A stretch of 64,000 bases of DNA from G963662605 sp963667005. GTDB taxonomy: Bacteria > Bacteroidota > Ignavibacteria > Ignavibacteriales > Ignavibacteriaceae. Of this stretch, positions 9,083 to 18,815 are shown one piece after another. Positions within the stretch are counted from its first letter, which is position 1, and every line of letters starts with the position of its first letter. Both the position numbers and the translations under genes were made by a program. The DNA is taken from NCBI GenBank assembly GCA_963667005.1, contig OY762937.1, positions 1,736,001 to 1,800,000 of the forward strand, written 5' to 3'. Below the pieces are notes generated by a model. The model was given only the letters and a program-made list of their open reading frames with translations, was not told the DNA's origin and made no database searches.

Positions 9083-9170
9083 ACCGCAGAGATCGCAAAG
9101 TTCGCAAAGGTTTTTAATAAACCACATATTATTTTCTAATTATCTTGGCGATCTTTGCGTTCTTTGCGGT
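9083..9170. repeat. CGCAAAG-type inverted-repeat element, copy 1
   Basis: The left end reads ACCGCAGAGATCGCAAAG and the right end is its imperfect reverse complement (GATCTTTGCGTTCTTTGCGGT), around an AT-rich centre. Related copies lie at 18634-18735, 33775-34026 (more divergent) and 50632-50757 (variant with GCCAAG). The remaining bases to 9364, upstream of the kinase gene, show no gene or recognisable site. Confidence 0.7.
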
Positions 9171-9364
9171 ACGTTTTTGCTTTTGGTAACTATGAGGAAG
9201 CACTCGACTAATTTGATTGTGGTGTATGAATTGTGTTTGGACTTTCTAAATTGCGAAAAAAATTTCATTATATTATCAATGTGCGTTTTTGATAGTGTAA
9301 ATATTACACGTCAAATTCGGTAACCCTAATACATTGAAATGAATTTCAATCACGAGAATACATA

Positions 9365-10471
9365 TTGGAAAGCAATTTAATAAAACTAAACAGGCGCAAA
9401 GAGTTTTTCCGCATATATGCGATTCTCTTCGTGTTTGTGACAACTGTTGGCCTCTTATTAGGACTTCAGAACTATTATTTTATTGTATCCAGATTCTACA
9501 CGTTTAGTAACCAAATTGTATTTAATCTGTTATTTTGGTGGTTGTGGCTTCTTTTCTTCCCTATAATCTATTTCATATCAAGGAAAATCAAAAAGACCGG
9601 TACTTTTTATTATTGGCTGGTATACGCGTTATCCATAATACTCATTATATTTTTGCATCAATTTCTCGGCGCTTGGATTCGATATATACAGGATGTGGGC
9701 AGGGATTTCGGATTTATTTTCCTTCTGCGTACTATACGTAACCCGCGCATCTGGCTGGACATGGCGATATTTGTCGGTATTGTTGTTGCGTTGGATGTCG
9801 AAAGATATCAGCAGGAGAAAAAACTGCAGGAGAAGAAGTTTAACGAACTGCAGAAGACCTTGCTTGAGTCCCAGTTGAATGCATTAAAAAGCCAGTTACA
9901 GCCGCACTTTTTATTTAACACCCTCAATTCAATTACTACTCTTATTCTTGAGAGAGATAAAATTGAAGCCGACAGAATGCTTGTATTGCTCAGGGAATAC
10001 CTTAAACGGACAATGGAAGAAGGATCAAAGAATGAGCATACACTCAAGGAAGAAATGAATTTTATTCGTGACTACATTGAGATTGAAAAGGTCAGGTTTG
10101 GGGATAAACTTCAGTACGAAGAGGCCATTGAAACAGGCACAGAACTAATACCGGTCCCTGTGTTTTTGTTGCAGCCGTTGATAGAAAACGCGGTATATCA
10201 TTCAGTGGCCAGAAAAGCTTCCGGCGGCCGGATAAGAGTATCCGGAATTAAAACGGACAGTACTTTGAGACTAGTTGTGGAAGACGATGGACCAGGCCTA
10301 CTGCCGGCGGCCAAAAAAGAAGGCGGTATCGGCTTGCAAAATACGAAGATGCGACTTGTACAGCTTTACGGTGATGATCAAAGTTTCAGCATGGACTCTT
10401 CAGATACAGGCGGTACGCGTATAGAAATTAGTATCCCGGTTGAAAACAATGATTTGGAGAAACCGGAATGA
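9365..10471 (+). CDS. LytS/YehU-family sensor histidine kinase
   Basis: 368 aa. Four hydrophobic membrane segments fill residues about 15-140, then a short coiled coil and the His_kinase domain. The phosphoacceptor motif QPHFLFNTLNSI has its histidine at residue 181. The ATPase part shows the N box LLQPLIENAVYH and glycine motifs DDGPGL and GGIGLQNTKMRL, so this kinase looks complete. No in-frame ATG lies near the natural N terminus, and the frame opens with TTG at 9365, which is the start adopted here. Its last 4 bases overlap the next gene, a degenerate paralogue, and a LytTR regulator follows, forming a three-gene signalling operon. Confidence 0.92.
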   Translation: MESNLIKLNRRKEFFRIYAILFVFVTTVGLLLGLQNYYFIVSRFYTFSNQIVFNLLFWWLWLLFFPIIYFISRKIKKTGTFYYWLVYALSIILIIFLHQFLGAWIRYIQDVGRDFGFIFLLRTIRNPRIWLDMAIFVGIVVALDVERYQQEKKLQEKKFNELQKTLLESQLNALKSQLQPHFLFNTLNSITTLILERDKIEADRMLVLLREYLKRTMEEGSKNEHTLKEEMNFIRDYIEIEKVRFGDKLQYEEAIETGTELIPVPVFLLQPLIENAVYHSVARKASGGRIRVSGIKTDSTLRLVVEDDGPGLLPAAKKEGGIGLQNTKMRLVQLYGDDQSFSMDSSDTGGTRIEISIPVENNDLEKPE

Positions 10472-11493
10472 GACAAAAATATTTTGTTCCTTTGTTGTGG
10501 ATTTTAACAGTTGTCGGAATAATAAGCGGCCTTCAATCATTTTTCTTTATTTACCGGGGCGAAAAAAATATTTCTGAATTTCTGCTCTCGCTTTTTATCA
10601 GCCTGGTATATAGCTGGTATTATCTTGGATTATCGGCATTTCTATATTATATAATTCCGTTACAGTTTCAGGAAAACTCTTCAAGATATGTGAAGCTATT
10701 TCACCTTCCGGCTTTATTTGTAAATGCTTTGTTGCACCAGTCACTGCTCGGTTTTATGCAAAATACATTATTAGGGGCTTCGGTTGATTTGAGCCCAAGT
10801 GGCATTTTATTAAAGACCACAAATGCCTGGATTGACGGCTTCGTTTATCTGATTTTTTTACTCGTTATGTATTCGCTTGAGTATAAGAAAAATGTACTTG
10901 AGCAGGCTATGAAAATCAGTGAAGCTCAAATGAATCTATCAAAATCGGTTTTGTCGGAAATGAGGAACAGACTGCATCCTGATTTCTTCTTTTATTCGTT
11001 GAATTCAATACAATCTGCAGTGCAACAGGACAAATTCAGAGAAGCCGATAAAATCATGTCCTCGCTCAGTACATTTCTTCGCGGCACGGTGTACGGAAGC
11101 CAGGATGTCGAGGTGGAATTACATGAAGAGTTAAGTTTACTTGAATCCTATCTTGAAACGCGAGCATTGTGTTCGGGCAGCCAGGGAGTATATTCAATAT
11201 CGTGTCCGGTAGAACTAAAAGATGCTTTAATATTGAATAGACAGATTTTTTCACTGGCGGAAGATATTTTTCGGGATGATTTGAAATTGATGATCAGGAA
11301 TGACGGGGGCATCCTTGTGACGGAAATGACAGGGAAGGTCGCCTGTGATTATACAGCCACAATTACTCTTGTGAAAAAGTACTTGCAGGAGTATTACGGC
11401 AGCCGGAGTGATGTTGCTGCGGTTGAGAATGAAGGTGTATTAAGAATCGAGATGCGCCTCCCATTGAATTTTAAAAATCAGCTGGGTGTTTGA
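10468..11493 (+). CDS. Degenerate LytS-like protein (probable pseudokinase)
   Basis: 341 aa with the same layout as its upstream neighbour: hydrophobic N-terminal membrane region (about 1-140), then a His_kinase-like segment. At the phosphoacceptor site the sequence is HPDFFFYSLNSI instead of QPHFLFNTLNSI, so the catalytic histidine position holds Asp (D172) and the following Asn is Tyr. The ATP-binding half is eroded: no N box of the LQPLIENAV type and no DxGxG or GxGL motifs are visible, and it is shorter than in the paralogue. It is nevertheless an intact frame, overlapping the true kinase by 4 bases (ATGA) and ending one base before the preferred start of the response regulator. A role as a sensing or heterodimerisation partner of the active kinase is an inference. 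Confidence 0.85.
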   Translation: MRQKYFVPLLWILTVVGIISGLQSFFFIYRGEKNISEFLLSLFISLVYSWYYLGLSAFLYYIIPLQFQENSSRYVKLFHLPALFVNALLHQSLLGFMQNTLLGASVDLSPSGILLKTTNAWIDGFVYLIFLLVMYSLEYKKNVLEQAMKISEAQMNLSKSVLSEMRNRLHPDFFFYSLNSIQSAVQQDKFREADKIMSSLSTFLRGTVYGSQDVEVELHEELSLLESYLETRALCSGSQGVYSISCPVELKDALILNRQIFSLAEDIFRDDLKLMIRNDGGILVTEMTGKVACDYTATITLVKKYLQEYYGSRSDVAAVENEGVLRIEMRLPLNFKNQLGV

Positions 11494-11494
11494 T

Positions 11495-12283
11495 ATGATT
11501 ACTAAAATCAGAGCGCTTATAATTGATGATGAAAAACTTGCACGCAACGGAATTGCGATCAGACTTCGCGCATTCCCGGAAGTTGAAATAATCGGGAAAT
11601 GTGCATCCGGCAGAGAAGCTATTGGGCAGATTAATACACTCCACCCCGACCTGATCTTTCTTGATATTCAAATGCCGGAAGTGGATGGCTTTGAGGTTTT
11701 GGCAGAGATTGAGAAGGAATTCTTTCCGGTTGTGATATTTGTAACTGCTTTCGACAATTATGCACTGAAAGCTTTTGAGTGTCATGCACTTGGATATTTA
11801 CTGAAACCGGTTACCGAAGAGAAATTTAATGAGGCGGTTAAGTCTGCAATCACGGAGGTTCAGAATCGCGATATTGTAACCTACGCGAAAAGTTTGGAGA
11901 AATTCGTAAAATCCTATGCTGATGAAAAAACTCAAGCCAAGAGTAAAGCAGAATATCTTAACCGGATTATGATTAGAAATAAAGAACAAATCTTGCTTGT
12001 TCCTGTTTCGGAAATTATATGGATTGAAGCAGCGGGAGATTACGTCTATATTCATACGACTGCACATAAACATCTATGCAGAGAAAAGCTCATTTCCTTA
12101 GAATCAAAACTCAATCCCGATGAATTCGCCCGCGTCCACCGTTCCAGCATCGTTAATATAAACATGATCGAGAGTCTTCGTCCAAACGACAGAGGAGATT
12201 ACGAACTCTATCTGAAAAATAAGCAAACACTGAAACTGAGCAGGAACTACTGGAACAGGTTCCAGGAAATCATGGGATATTAA
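11495..12283 (+). CDS. LytTR-family response regulator
   Basis: 262 aa from ATG 11495 (an in-frame GTG at 11486 would overlap the previous stop and is less likely). The receiver domain (1-120) has the acidic pair D11-D12, phosphoacceptor D57 in LIFLDIQMPEVDGF, and the conserved Lys in GYLLKPV. The C-terminal LytTR DNA-binding domain begins near residue 160 (VSEIIWIEAAGDYVYIHT) and carries the FARVHRSSIVNI signature. It is the cognate output partner of the two kinase-like genes upstream. No gene lies in the 203-base interval after it, before the pectin enzyme, so that gene is a possible but unproven target. Confidence 0.93.
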   Translation: MITKIRALIIDDEKLARNGIAIRLRAFPEVEIIGKCASGREAIGQINTLHPDLIFLDIQMPEVDGFEVLAEIEKEFFPVVIFVTAFDNYALKAFECHALGYLLKPVTEEKFNEAVKSAITEVQNRDIVTYAKSLEKFVKSYADEKTQAKSKAEYLNRIMIRNKEQILLVPVSEIIWIEAAGDYVYIHTTAHKHLCREKLISLESKLNPDEFARVHRSSIVNINMIESLRPNDRGDYELYLKNKQTLKLSRNYWNRFQEIMGY

Positions 12284-12486
12284 AACGTAATAATCATGGG
12301 TCGCAACAACCCGGAAAATTTTCCTTTCTGGCGTGTCTAAACGCATCTAACCGAATATATATGCATATCAACGATTTCGAATGAAATATGTTGGGATTTT
12401 CCTGTAAGTTCAAAAGTGTAATACTGACACATTAGTCTAAGATTCCACTTTGAACCGGAAAATTTATCATTCTTTTGGAGACCATT

Positions 12487-15400
12487 ATGAAGAATAGATA
12501 CAAAAACAAACATGCCTTGAAGTATAAGCTCCTCTCGGCAGCACTACTACTGTTTCTTGTGTTTACGGCATTTCGCCCGAATACTGGAGTAACGATATAT
12601 TTAATTGGTGATTCTACAATGTGCGATTATGATACTACAAATAATAATCCACAACGCGGTTGGGGGCAGATGCTTAAGCAGTTCTTTAATTCAAATGCGA
12701 CCGTGGTCAACTGGGCAGCAGGCGGCAGGAGCTCAAAATCATATTATAACGAGGCCGGTAAATGGGATTATGTTTTAAGCCATATCCAGGCAGGCGATTA
12801 TCTATTTATTCAGTTTGCCCATAATGATGAAAAGGATCCGGTTTTATATCCTGACTATCATACCGATCCCGGGTCAACCTATGATCAGTATCTTACAGCC
12901 TATGTCAATGAGGCAAGAGCCAAAGGTGCTATTCCGATTATCGTGACTCCAATCTGTCGTTTTTACTATGGCGGTGACGGATTAATTACTGCATCAGGTC
13001 AGCATAATGTTTCTCCATATGGAGACTATCCAGCGGCTGCGCGCAATGTCGCAACAAATTTAAGTGTGCCATTGATTGATTTAACTGTTAGTACTAAATC
13101 ATTATATGAAGCCTACGGGCCAACAAACGGAGCACTTTTACATTTAACAACTGATAATACACATCCAAACGTACTTGGTGCAACGCTTATTGCACAACTG
13201 GCAGTGCAGGAGATGAAAAGTAAAAGTATTCTGACGGATTATCTGAATTCTTCTACCAATATCATTCTCAGTCCGACTTCATTGTCATTCGGTGATTTGA
13301 CAATCAACCTTACAACCAGTGCTTCATCATTTTCTGTTTCCGGCTTTAGCTTAAGCCCATCAAGTGGAAATGTTGTTCTGACAGCTCCATCTAACTTTGA
13401 AGTTTCTACATCATCATCAAGTGGTTTCGGTAGCACTGTCAGCCTTGCGTACACAAACGGAACACTCTCGACCACAACCGTGTTTGCACGGTTTAAGCCG
13501 ACGGCTGTAAAAGTATACAACGATTCTATTACAGCAACGATTAATTCAACATTCCTTCAAAGTTTGAAGGTGTATGGACAAGGAACTCCTGTTCCTACCG
13601 GGCTTACTTCAGCATCTGCAACCTGGTCGTTATTGAGCAACCAAACCGCCACTTCAGTCTCCGGCAGTCTTTCAGCTACGAATCAAACACTTGGACCTTT
13701 ATTAGCGGGTATTGCATACAACACTACATTTGGCACGGTGGCCGGCTGGCAGCGAGTTGCAACCACCTCATATCTGCCGACAACTTACAATTATAGGTCT
13801 TATGTTGACTATCAAATAACACCGCAGCCCGGTTATTATTTTATTCTTAATTCTGTTACTCTTAATGCACTGGGAGGAGGTTCGGGTAATGGCAAAATGG
13901 CTGCATATTATTCGACAACCGGATTCGCCGATTCTGCTGCATTAGGCACTGCAACGTATTATGCATCAACCTCACCAAGCAGTTATGCTGCGACCACGGC
14001 TACTCCTATATCAATGCTTAATTCGGGGTCTGCCTCGGCATCAGTACAGGGAAGTACTTCCTTTTCGCCCAATATAACGGTAAAAGGTGGAACGACACTT
14101 ACCGTGAGATTATATGCATGGTGTACATCTGCCAGTAAGTACTTAGCGAACCGCAATGTTACTCTTTCCGGAAACTCTGCTACGGCATCCCATCCGGCTC
14201 CACCAACAACATGTACGGTTACCGGAATATTGGCAACTTCTGCTACTTCGGGAGGTTCGGCAATTACCTCGGATAGCAACAGCGTGATAATAGCAAAAGG
14301 TGTGTGTTGGAATCTTACCGGCAGTCCGACAATTGGTGACTCAAAGACCAATGATGGTACAGGAATGGGTGCCTACACAAGTACTTTAACAGGCTTGAGT
14401 ATGGGACTGACCTATTACGTCAGAGCCTACACGACCAACGCGGCAGGAACCTCTTATGGTAATGAGGTAAGTTTTACGACATCATCATCAGCTACCGAAC
14501 CATTGGTATCGACCGGCTCAGTGTCCAATATTGCACCTGACTCGGTAAGTGTAAGCGGTTCTATTAATAGCGATGGAGGAACCCCGTTACTGTATTCCGG
14601 TTTTTGCTGGAGCACGACAAACACAACGCCTACAATAAGTGATTCAAAAAATGATGTCGGCGTAAATACGGGTCCGATTTCAAGCACGTTAAAAGGCCTT
14701 ACTCCTAGTACAACATATTACATTCGTGCGTATGCTACTAATAACTCGAATTTAACGGGTTACGGTACTGTTGTTACATTCACCACCGCGGGAGATTATT
14801 ATAATGTATCCGGGGCAGATGTAACATCAGCCGGTAATTGGGGTATGAATACTGACGGAAGCGGCACGCATCCGGATTTTACAAAAGATAATCAAAGGTA
14901 CCACCTGACAAATGCGACATCCGGCTATACACAGAATTGGACAGTTTCTGCCAACTCGAAAGTAATTTTGGGTAATGGTAGCGATTCAATTAGTTTCACC
15001 ATTCCCGCAGCCTACTATTTGTCCGGCAGGATTGATTTGACAGCTAAAACTTTACTCATAGTCCAGAACTCGTCAAATCTTGTTTTTGGTACAATTGATC
15101 CGGCGAGTACGGTTAATTATGACGGCAGCAATGCCTTGACAATTCTCGCAGGCAGCTATGGCAGCCTTGCAAGCACCAATGATAGTGCTGCAACTCGTTC
15201 ACTTGCAACAGGTACGATTTCCGTTAAGAAGACCTTTGCCAAAGGGCGGGCAGCATATACAACTCCATCCGCTGGAACATTTATCTTCAACGGCACCTCG
15301 GCTCAGGTTATACCTGGCATTTCATATTATAACTTACAATTAAATAATGCGTCAGGCGCAACGGTAAATGATTCATTGATACTCGTCTCAGGTGGTACGC

Positions 15401-18400
15401 TTACGTTAACATCGGGACAATTGACTGTATACGGTGTTATTGATAATAAATCTTCGAACCCTCCTGTTACTACCGGTGTATTGCTCATGAAAACTGGCAG
15501 TAGTTACCGGATGAACGGAGCACCGTTCCCAAGTGCGACGTACGAAGCAAACTCAAATGTTTACGTCTTGAGCGGAAGCCCTTCATTAGTCTCGACAATC
15601 GGCGGAAACTTATATTGGAGTTCTACAGGGAGCGCGGGATTTAACATTACTCCGGTTACTATCGGTGGAAACTTTACCATGTCGGCTGGTACATGGGCGC
15701 ATGGTAATGGAGGAGTTGCCCGTACGGTAATTGTTCAGGGTAATATGTATTTCTCAGGTGGTACATACACAGTGGCGAATACGTCTACAACCACTCCTAC
15801 TACTCAGACTCTCACGGTTAATGGAGATCTGTATATTAGTGGAGGCACTATGTATGCTTCCAATAATAATGTCAGTGGAACAAACGGAACTATAAATATT
15901 GGCGGCAGCCTGTATCACACCGGAGGTATTCTCGGTAACGGCTCAAGCGTAACTTCCAATTACTCCGGCAAAATAGTTTTCAACGGAGCCTCGGCTCAGA
16001 CTATTTCTACAACCGGGCTGACAAATTATCTTGACGTTAATATTAGTAATGCGGCTGGTGTATCTCTCGCTTCAGATCTTACAGTGAACTCAACGCTGAC
16101 ATTGTCAAGCGGAATATTGTCACTTGGAGATTATAATCTTATCATGAATTCTACCGCTTCGTATGGTGGAACACCATCATCATCGAGTATGATCTATCAA
16201 AATGGAACCGGAAGAATAAGACAAGTATACGCAACTACGGGAAGTTATACTTTCCCGATCGGTGACGTTTCAGGTACCCCAGAATATGCCCCGGTGACCA
16301 TAAATGTTTCAGCTGACGCTTATTCCAACGCTTATGTTTCGGTTTCCACGACAAGAGCAAAGCATCCGTCAAATAACAGCGCTTCTGATTACATAACGAG
16401 ATACTGGACTGTAACTTCATCCGGATTTACCAATGGCGTTTACAGCGGCACCTTTACTTATCCGGCAGCAGATGTACAGGGTAATGAATCGGTTATCTTT
16501 GGCGCACATTATTATGGCGGCACATGGGAAAACGTCGGCGTGATTTCGAATCATGGATTCACCACTCCAAACCTTGTTACACTTGGCGACTTCACTTGTG
16601 CGGATGGAACGGTTGTCCCAACTTCGCCGGTTATAACGGTTTCAAAATCGGGACTGGCTTTCGGAAGAGTAAACCGTAATACAACATCAGCCGAGCAGTC
16701 ATATAGTATTACAGGATATTACCTGACACCATCTGATGGCAATGTAACGATCACCGCACCTGCGAATTATCAGGTTTCACTCACAAGCGGATCAGGATTC
16801 AACTCCTCATTAAATTTGGCATATACGGGAAGTAATTTAACTGCTACTACAATTTATGTTCGCTTTAATGCTCCCGATGTGACGGCGGCAACCGCTTATA
16901 ATGGTACTTTAACAAACGCCGGCGGCGGCGCAGTTCAGCAGAATATTGCACTTACGGCCATGAGTATTATCTCAAATGCCGACCTCGGTGTTAACATGGT
17001 AATTGCCGCGGACGGATCAGGAGACTACTCAACCTGGCAGGCAGCTGTTAATAACATACCAACATCGCATACAGGAACCTACCTTGTATTCGTTCGCCCG
17101 GGATTCTATCACGAAAAAGTCACGATACCCGCAACTCTGAGTAATCTGAAATTTATCGGCGAAGACCGTGATTCGACTATTCTTGATTACAATGATTATG
17201 TCGGCAGCAGCGGAACCTCAGGCAGTCCGGGCACAAATGCAGTTCAAACATTGCAGATTAATTCAAGTGATGTAACGTTTGAGAATCTCACGATTCAAAA
17301 CCTTGTAACGGTTGAACGTGCAGTTGCAATAAATATCGGTAATTCTGTTGACAAAGTGATCTTTAGAAGATGTAATATTTACGGTCATCAGGATACCTAC
17401 TATTTATGGGGAAACTATCGCGTGTACCATGTTAATTGTAAAATAACCGGATCGGTTGATTTTATTTTTGGCAGCGGTATTGCAGTTTTTGATACATGCC
17501 AGATTGTTGTCAATCGCAATGGCGGTGTACTGACTGCCGCTTCAACAAATGCTAACTTCAGATATGGCCTGGTTTTCAGAAACTGTACAATATCCGCTGA
17601 TTCAATCGGTTTTGATTCTAACCCGATTACCGGTTTCTATCTCGGCAGGCCGTGGAATGATTCTCCAAAGACAGTTTTTCTCCAGTGCTATGAGCCTTCC
17701 ACGCTTACCGGTGCGGGCTGGACATTGATGAATTCCGATCCAACCGCTGCAGTAAATCAGGCGACCTTGTATGCGGAATATAATTGCACAGGAGATGGAT
17801 TTAAACCAGCTTCACGCGCAACAATCAGCGGCAATAGTAATTACGGCAGGCAGTTGTCGGTTGCTGAGGCGCAAGCGTATAGTTTGTCAAATATATTTGC
17901 AGCCTCTTCTAAAACCGATTCACCGTTCCCGAATGGGGATTGGTTCCCGGCGGGTGCTGCTGACCTGCTTCCGGTTGAATTGACCAGTTTTACTTCGAAT
18001 GTAGAAGGCAGAAATGTCCGGTTGGTTTGGTCAACAGCCACTGAAGCAAACTCCGCAAAATTTGTCATTCAGCGTGCCAAGGCTTCCTCGGGTTCATGGT
18101 CAAACGTCGGTGAAATCCATGCGAGTGGAAATAGTAATTCGATGAAAGCATACGCGTTTGTTGATAAAAAACTGAATCCGGGCAGATATAATTATAGATT
18201 ACAGATGGTTGATAATGACGGAACGTTCCAATATAGTTCAGTAGTGAACGCGGTAGTAGCTGCACCGTCTACATTTGTTCTGTCGCAAAACTATCCTAAT
18301 CCGTTTAATCCTTCAACGGTGATTTCTTTTTCACTCAATGCCGATTCCAGAGTTCTTCTTGAATTGTATACGGTGTCAGGTGAAAAAATTGCTGTGCTGA

Positions 18401-18555
18401 TGAACGAGACTAAAGCGGCTGACACGTATGAATACAATTTAGATATGGCGAAGCTGCATGCCCCGAGCGGTGTGTATTTTTACCGGTTAGTCAGCAATGA
18501 TATTGCAACTGGAAAAATGCAGGTCTCAGTTAAAAAACTTGTGTACTTGAGATAA
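12487..18555 (+). CDS. Secreted bimodular pectin-degrading enzyme: SGNH (CE12-like) esterase plus pectinesterase (CE8), T9SS-sorted
   Basis: 2022 aa from ATG 12487, preceded by TTTGGAGACC (GGAG, 7-base spacing); an upstream in-frame TTG at 12475 is rejected. A signal peptide covers about 1-30. An SGNH hydrolase domain like rhamnogalacturonan acetylesterase has GDST (S43), AAGGRSS and the DNTHPN Asp/His block. The middle holds two related beta-sandwich repeats (about 260-370 and 1400-1500), two fibronectin-like modules ending Y(V/I)RAYTTN/ATN and a long Thr/Ser/Gly-rich beta-repeat region. The CE8 pectin methylesterase domain has GHQDT (from 1633), GSVDFIFG (from 1655) and LGRPW (near 1720), giving the two catalytic Asp and the Arg. 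The last ~85 residues are a type IX sorting domain (QNYPNPFNPSTVISF). It probably removes acetyl and methyl esters from pectin outside the cell or at its surface. Confidence 0.93.
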   Translation: MKNRYKNKHALKYKLLSAALLLFLVFTAFRPNTGVTIYLIGDSTMCDYDTTNNNPQRGWGQMLKQFFNSNATVVNWAAGGRSSKSYYNEAGKWDYVLSHIQAGDYLFIQFAHNDEKDPVLYPDYHTDPGSTYDQYLTAYVNEARAKGAIPIIVTPICRFYYGGDGLITASGQHNVSPYGDYPAAARNVATNLSVPLIDLTVSTKSLYEAYGPTNGALLHLTTDNTHPNVLGATLIAQLAVQEMKSKSILTDYLNSSTNIILSPTSLSFGDLTINLTTSASSFSVSGFSLSPSSGNVVLTAPSNFEVSTSSSSGFGSTVSLAYTNGTLSTTTVFARFKPTAVKVYNDSITATINSTFLQSLKVYGQGTPVPTGLTSASATWSLLSNQTATSVSGSLSATNQTLGPLLAGIAYNTTFGTVAGWQRVATTSYLPTTYNYRSYVDYQITPQPGYYFILNSVTLNALGGGSGNGKMAAYYSTTGFADSAALGTATYYASTSPSSYAATTATPISMLNSGSASASVQGSTSFSPNITVKGGTTLTVRLYAWCTSASKYLANRNVTLSGNSATASHPAPPTTCTVTGILATSATSGGSAITSDSNSVIIAKGVCWNLTGSPTIGDSKTNDGTGMGAYTSTLTGLSMGLTYYVRAYTTNAAGTSYGNEVSFTTSSSATEPLVSTGSVSNIAPDSVSVSGSINSDGGTPLLYSGFCWSTTNTTPTISDSKNDVGVNTGPISSTLKGLTPSTTYYIRAYATNNSNLTGYGTVVTFTTAGDYYNVSGADVTSAGNWGMNTDGSGTHPDFTKDNQRYHLTNATSGYTQNWTVSANSKVILGNGSDSISFTIPAAYYLSGRIDLTAKTLLIVQNSSNLVFGTIDPASTVNYDGSNALTILAGSYGSLASTNDSAATRSLATGTISVKKTFAKGRAAYTTPSAGTFIFNGTSAQVIPGISYYNLQLNNASGATVNDSLILVSGGTLTLTSGQLTVYGVIDNKSSNPPVTTGVLLMKTGSSYRMNGAPFPSATYEANSNVYVLSGSPSLVSTIGGNLYWSSTGSAGFNITPVTIGGNFTMSAGTWAHGNGGVARTVIVQGNMYFSGGTYTVANTSTTTPTTQTLTVNGDLYISGGTMYASNNNVSGTNGTINIGGSLYHTGGILGNGSSVTSNYSGKIVFNGASAQTISTTGLTNYLDVNISNAAGVSLASDLTVNSTLTLSSGILSLGDYNLIMNSTASYGGTPSSSSMIYQNGTGRIRQVYATTGSYTFPIGDVSGTPEYAPVTINVSADAYSNAYVSVSTTRAKHPSNNSASDYITRYWTVTSSGFTNGVYSGTFTYPAADVQGNESVIFGAHYYGGTWENVGVISNHGFTTPNLVTLGDFTCADGTVVPTSPVITVSKSGLAFGRVNRNTTSAEQSYSITGYYLTPSDGNVTITAPANYQVSLTSGSGFNSSLNLAYTGSNLTATTIYVRFNAPDVTAATAYNGTLTNAGGGAVQQNIALTAMSIISNADLGVNMVIAADGSGDYSTWQAAVNNIPTSHTGTYLVFVRPGFYHEKVTIPATLSNLKFIGEDRDSTILDYNDYVGSSGTSGSPGTNAVQTLQINSSDVTFENLTIQNLVTVERAVAINIGNSVDKVIFRRCNIYGHQDTYYLWGNYRVYHVNCKITGSVDFIFGSGIAVFDTCQIVVNRNGGVLTAASTNANFRYGLVFRNCTISADSIGFDSNPITGFYLGRPWNDSPKTVFLQCYEPSTLTGAGWTLMNSDPTAAVNQATLYAEYNCTGDGFKPASRATISGNSNYGRQLSVAEAQAYSLSNIFAASSKTDSPFPNGDWFPAGAADLLPVELTSFTSNVEGRNVRLVWSTATEANSAKFVIQRAKASSGSWSNVGEIHASGNSNSMKAYAFVDKKLNPGRYNYRLQMVDNDGTFQYSSVVNAVVAAPSTFVLSQNYPNPFNPSTVISFSLNADSRVLLELYTVSGEKIAVLMNETKAADTYEYNLDMAKLHAPSGVYFYRLVSNDIATGKMQVSVKKLVYLR

Positions 18556-18574
18556 ATCTCAAAACACATCCTGT

Positions 18575-18612
18575 AAAACCGGCCGGGCTTCTCATCCTCC
18601 GGCCGGTTTTTC
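18575..18612 (+). terminator. Rho-independent terminator after the pectin enzyme gene
   Basis: 12-bp stem AAAACCGGCCGG/CCGGCCGGTTTT with a 12-base loop and a T tail, 20 bases after the stop codon. Confidence 0.9.
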
Positions 18613-18633
18613 ATTTTTAAACACAACCTCTTA

Positions 18634-18735
18634 ACCGCAGAGATCGCAAAGAACGCAAAGATTTTTAGATAAAAAAGACTATATCAAAGAATATTTCCTT
18701 TAAATATTCTTTGCGAACTTAGCGTTCTTTGCGGT
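18634..18735. repeat. CGCAAAG-type inverted-repeat element, copy 2
   Basis: The left end ACCGCAGAGATCGCAAAGAA and the right end GCGTTCTTTGCGGT are imperfect inverted copies around an AT-rich centre that itself contains an ATATTCTTTG/CAAAGAATAT inverted repeat. The left end is nearly identical to that of the copy at 9083. It fills the space between two terminators. Confidence 0.75.
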
Positions 18736-18763
18736 GAAATTCTTAATCCGGTTGATGCTATAA

Positions 18764-18790
18764 AATAAAAAACCCCCGAAAATCGGGGGC
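18764..18790 (-). terminator. Rho-independent terminator of the PPi-PFK gene
   Basis: Read on the minus strand: CCCCCGA/TCGGGGG stem with a 3-base loop, followed by TTTTTTA. It lies 26 bases beyond the stop codon of the gene at 18816. Confidence 0.85.
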
Positions 18791-18815
18791 TTCAATTCTG
18801 AACAGATATTAGTTT

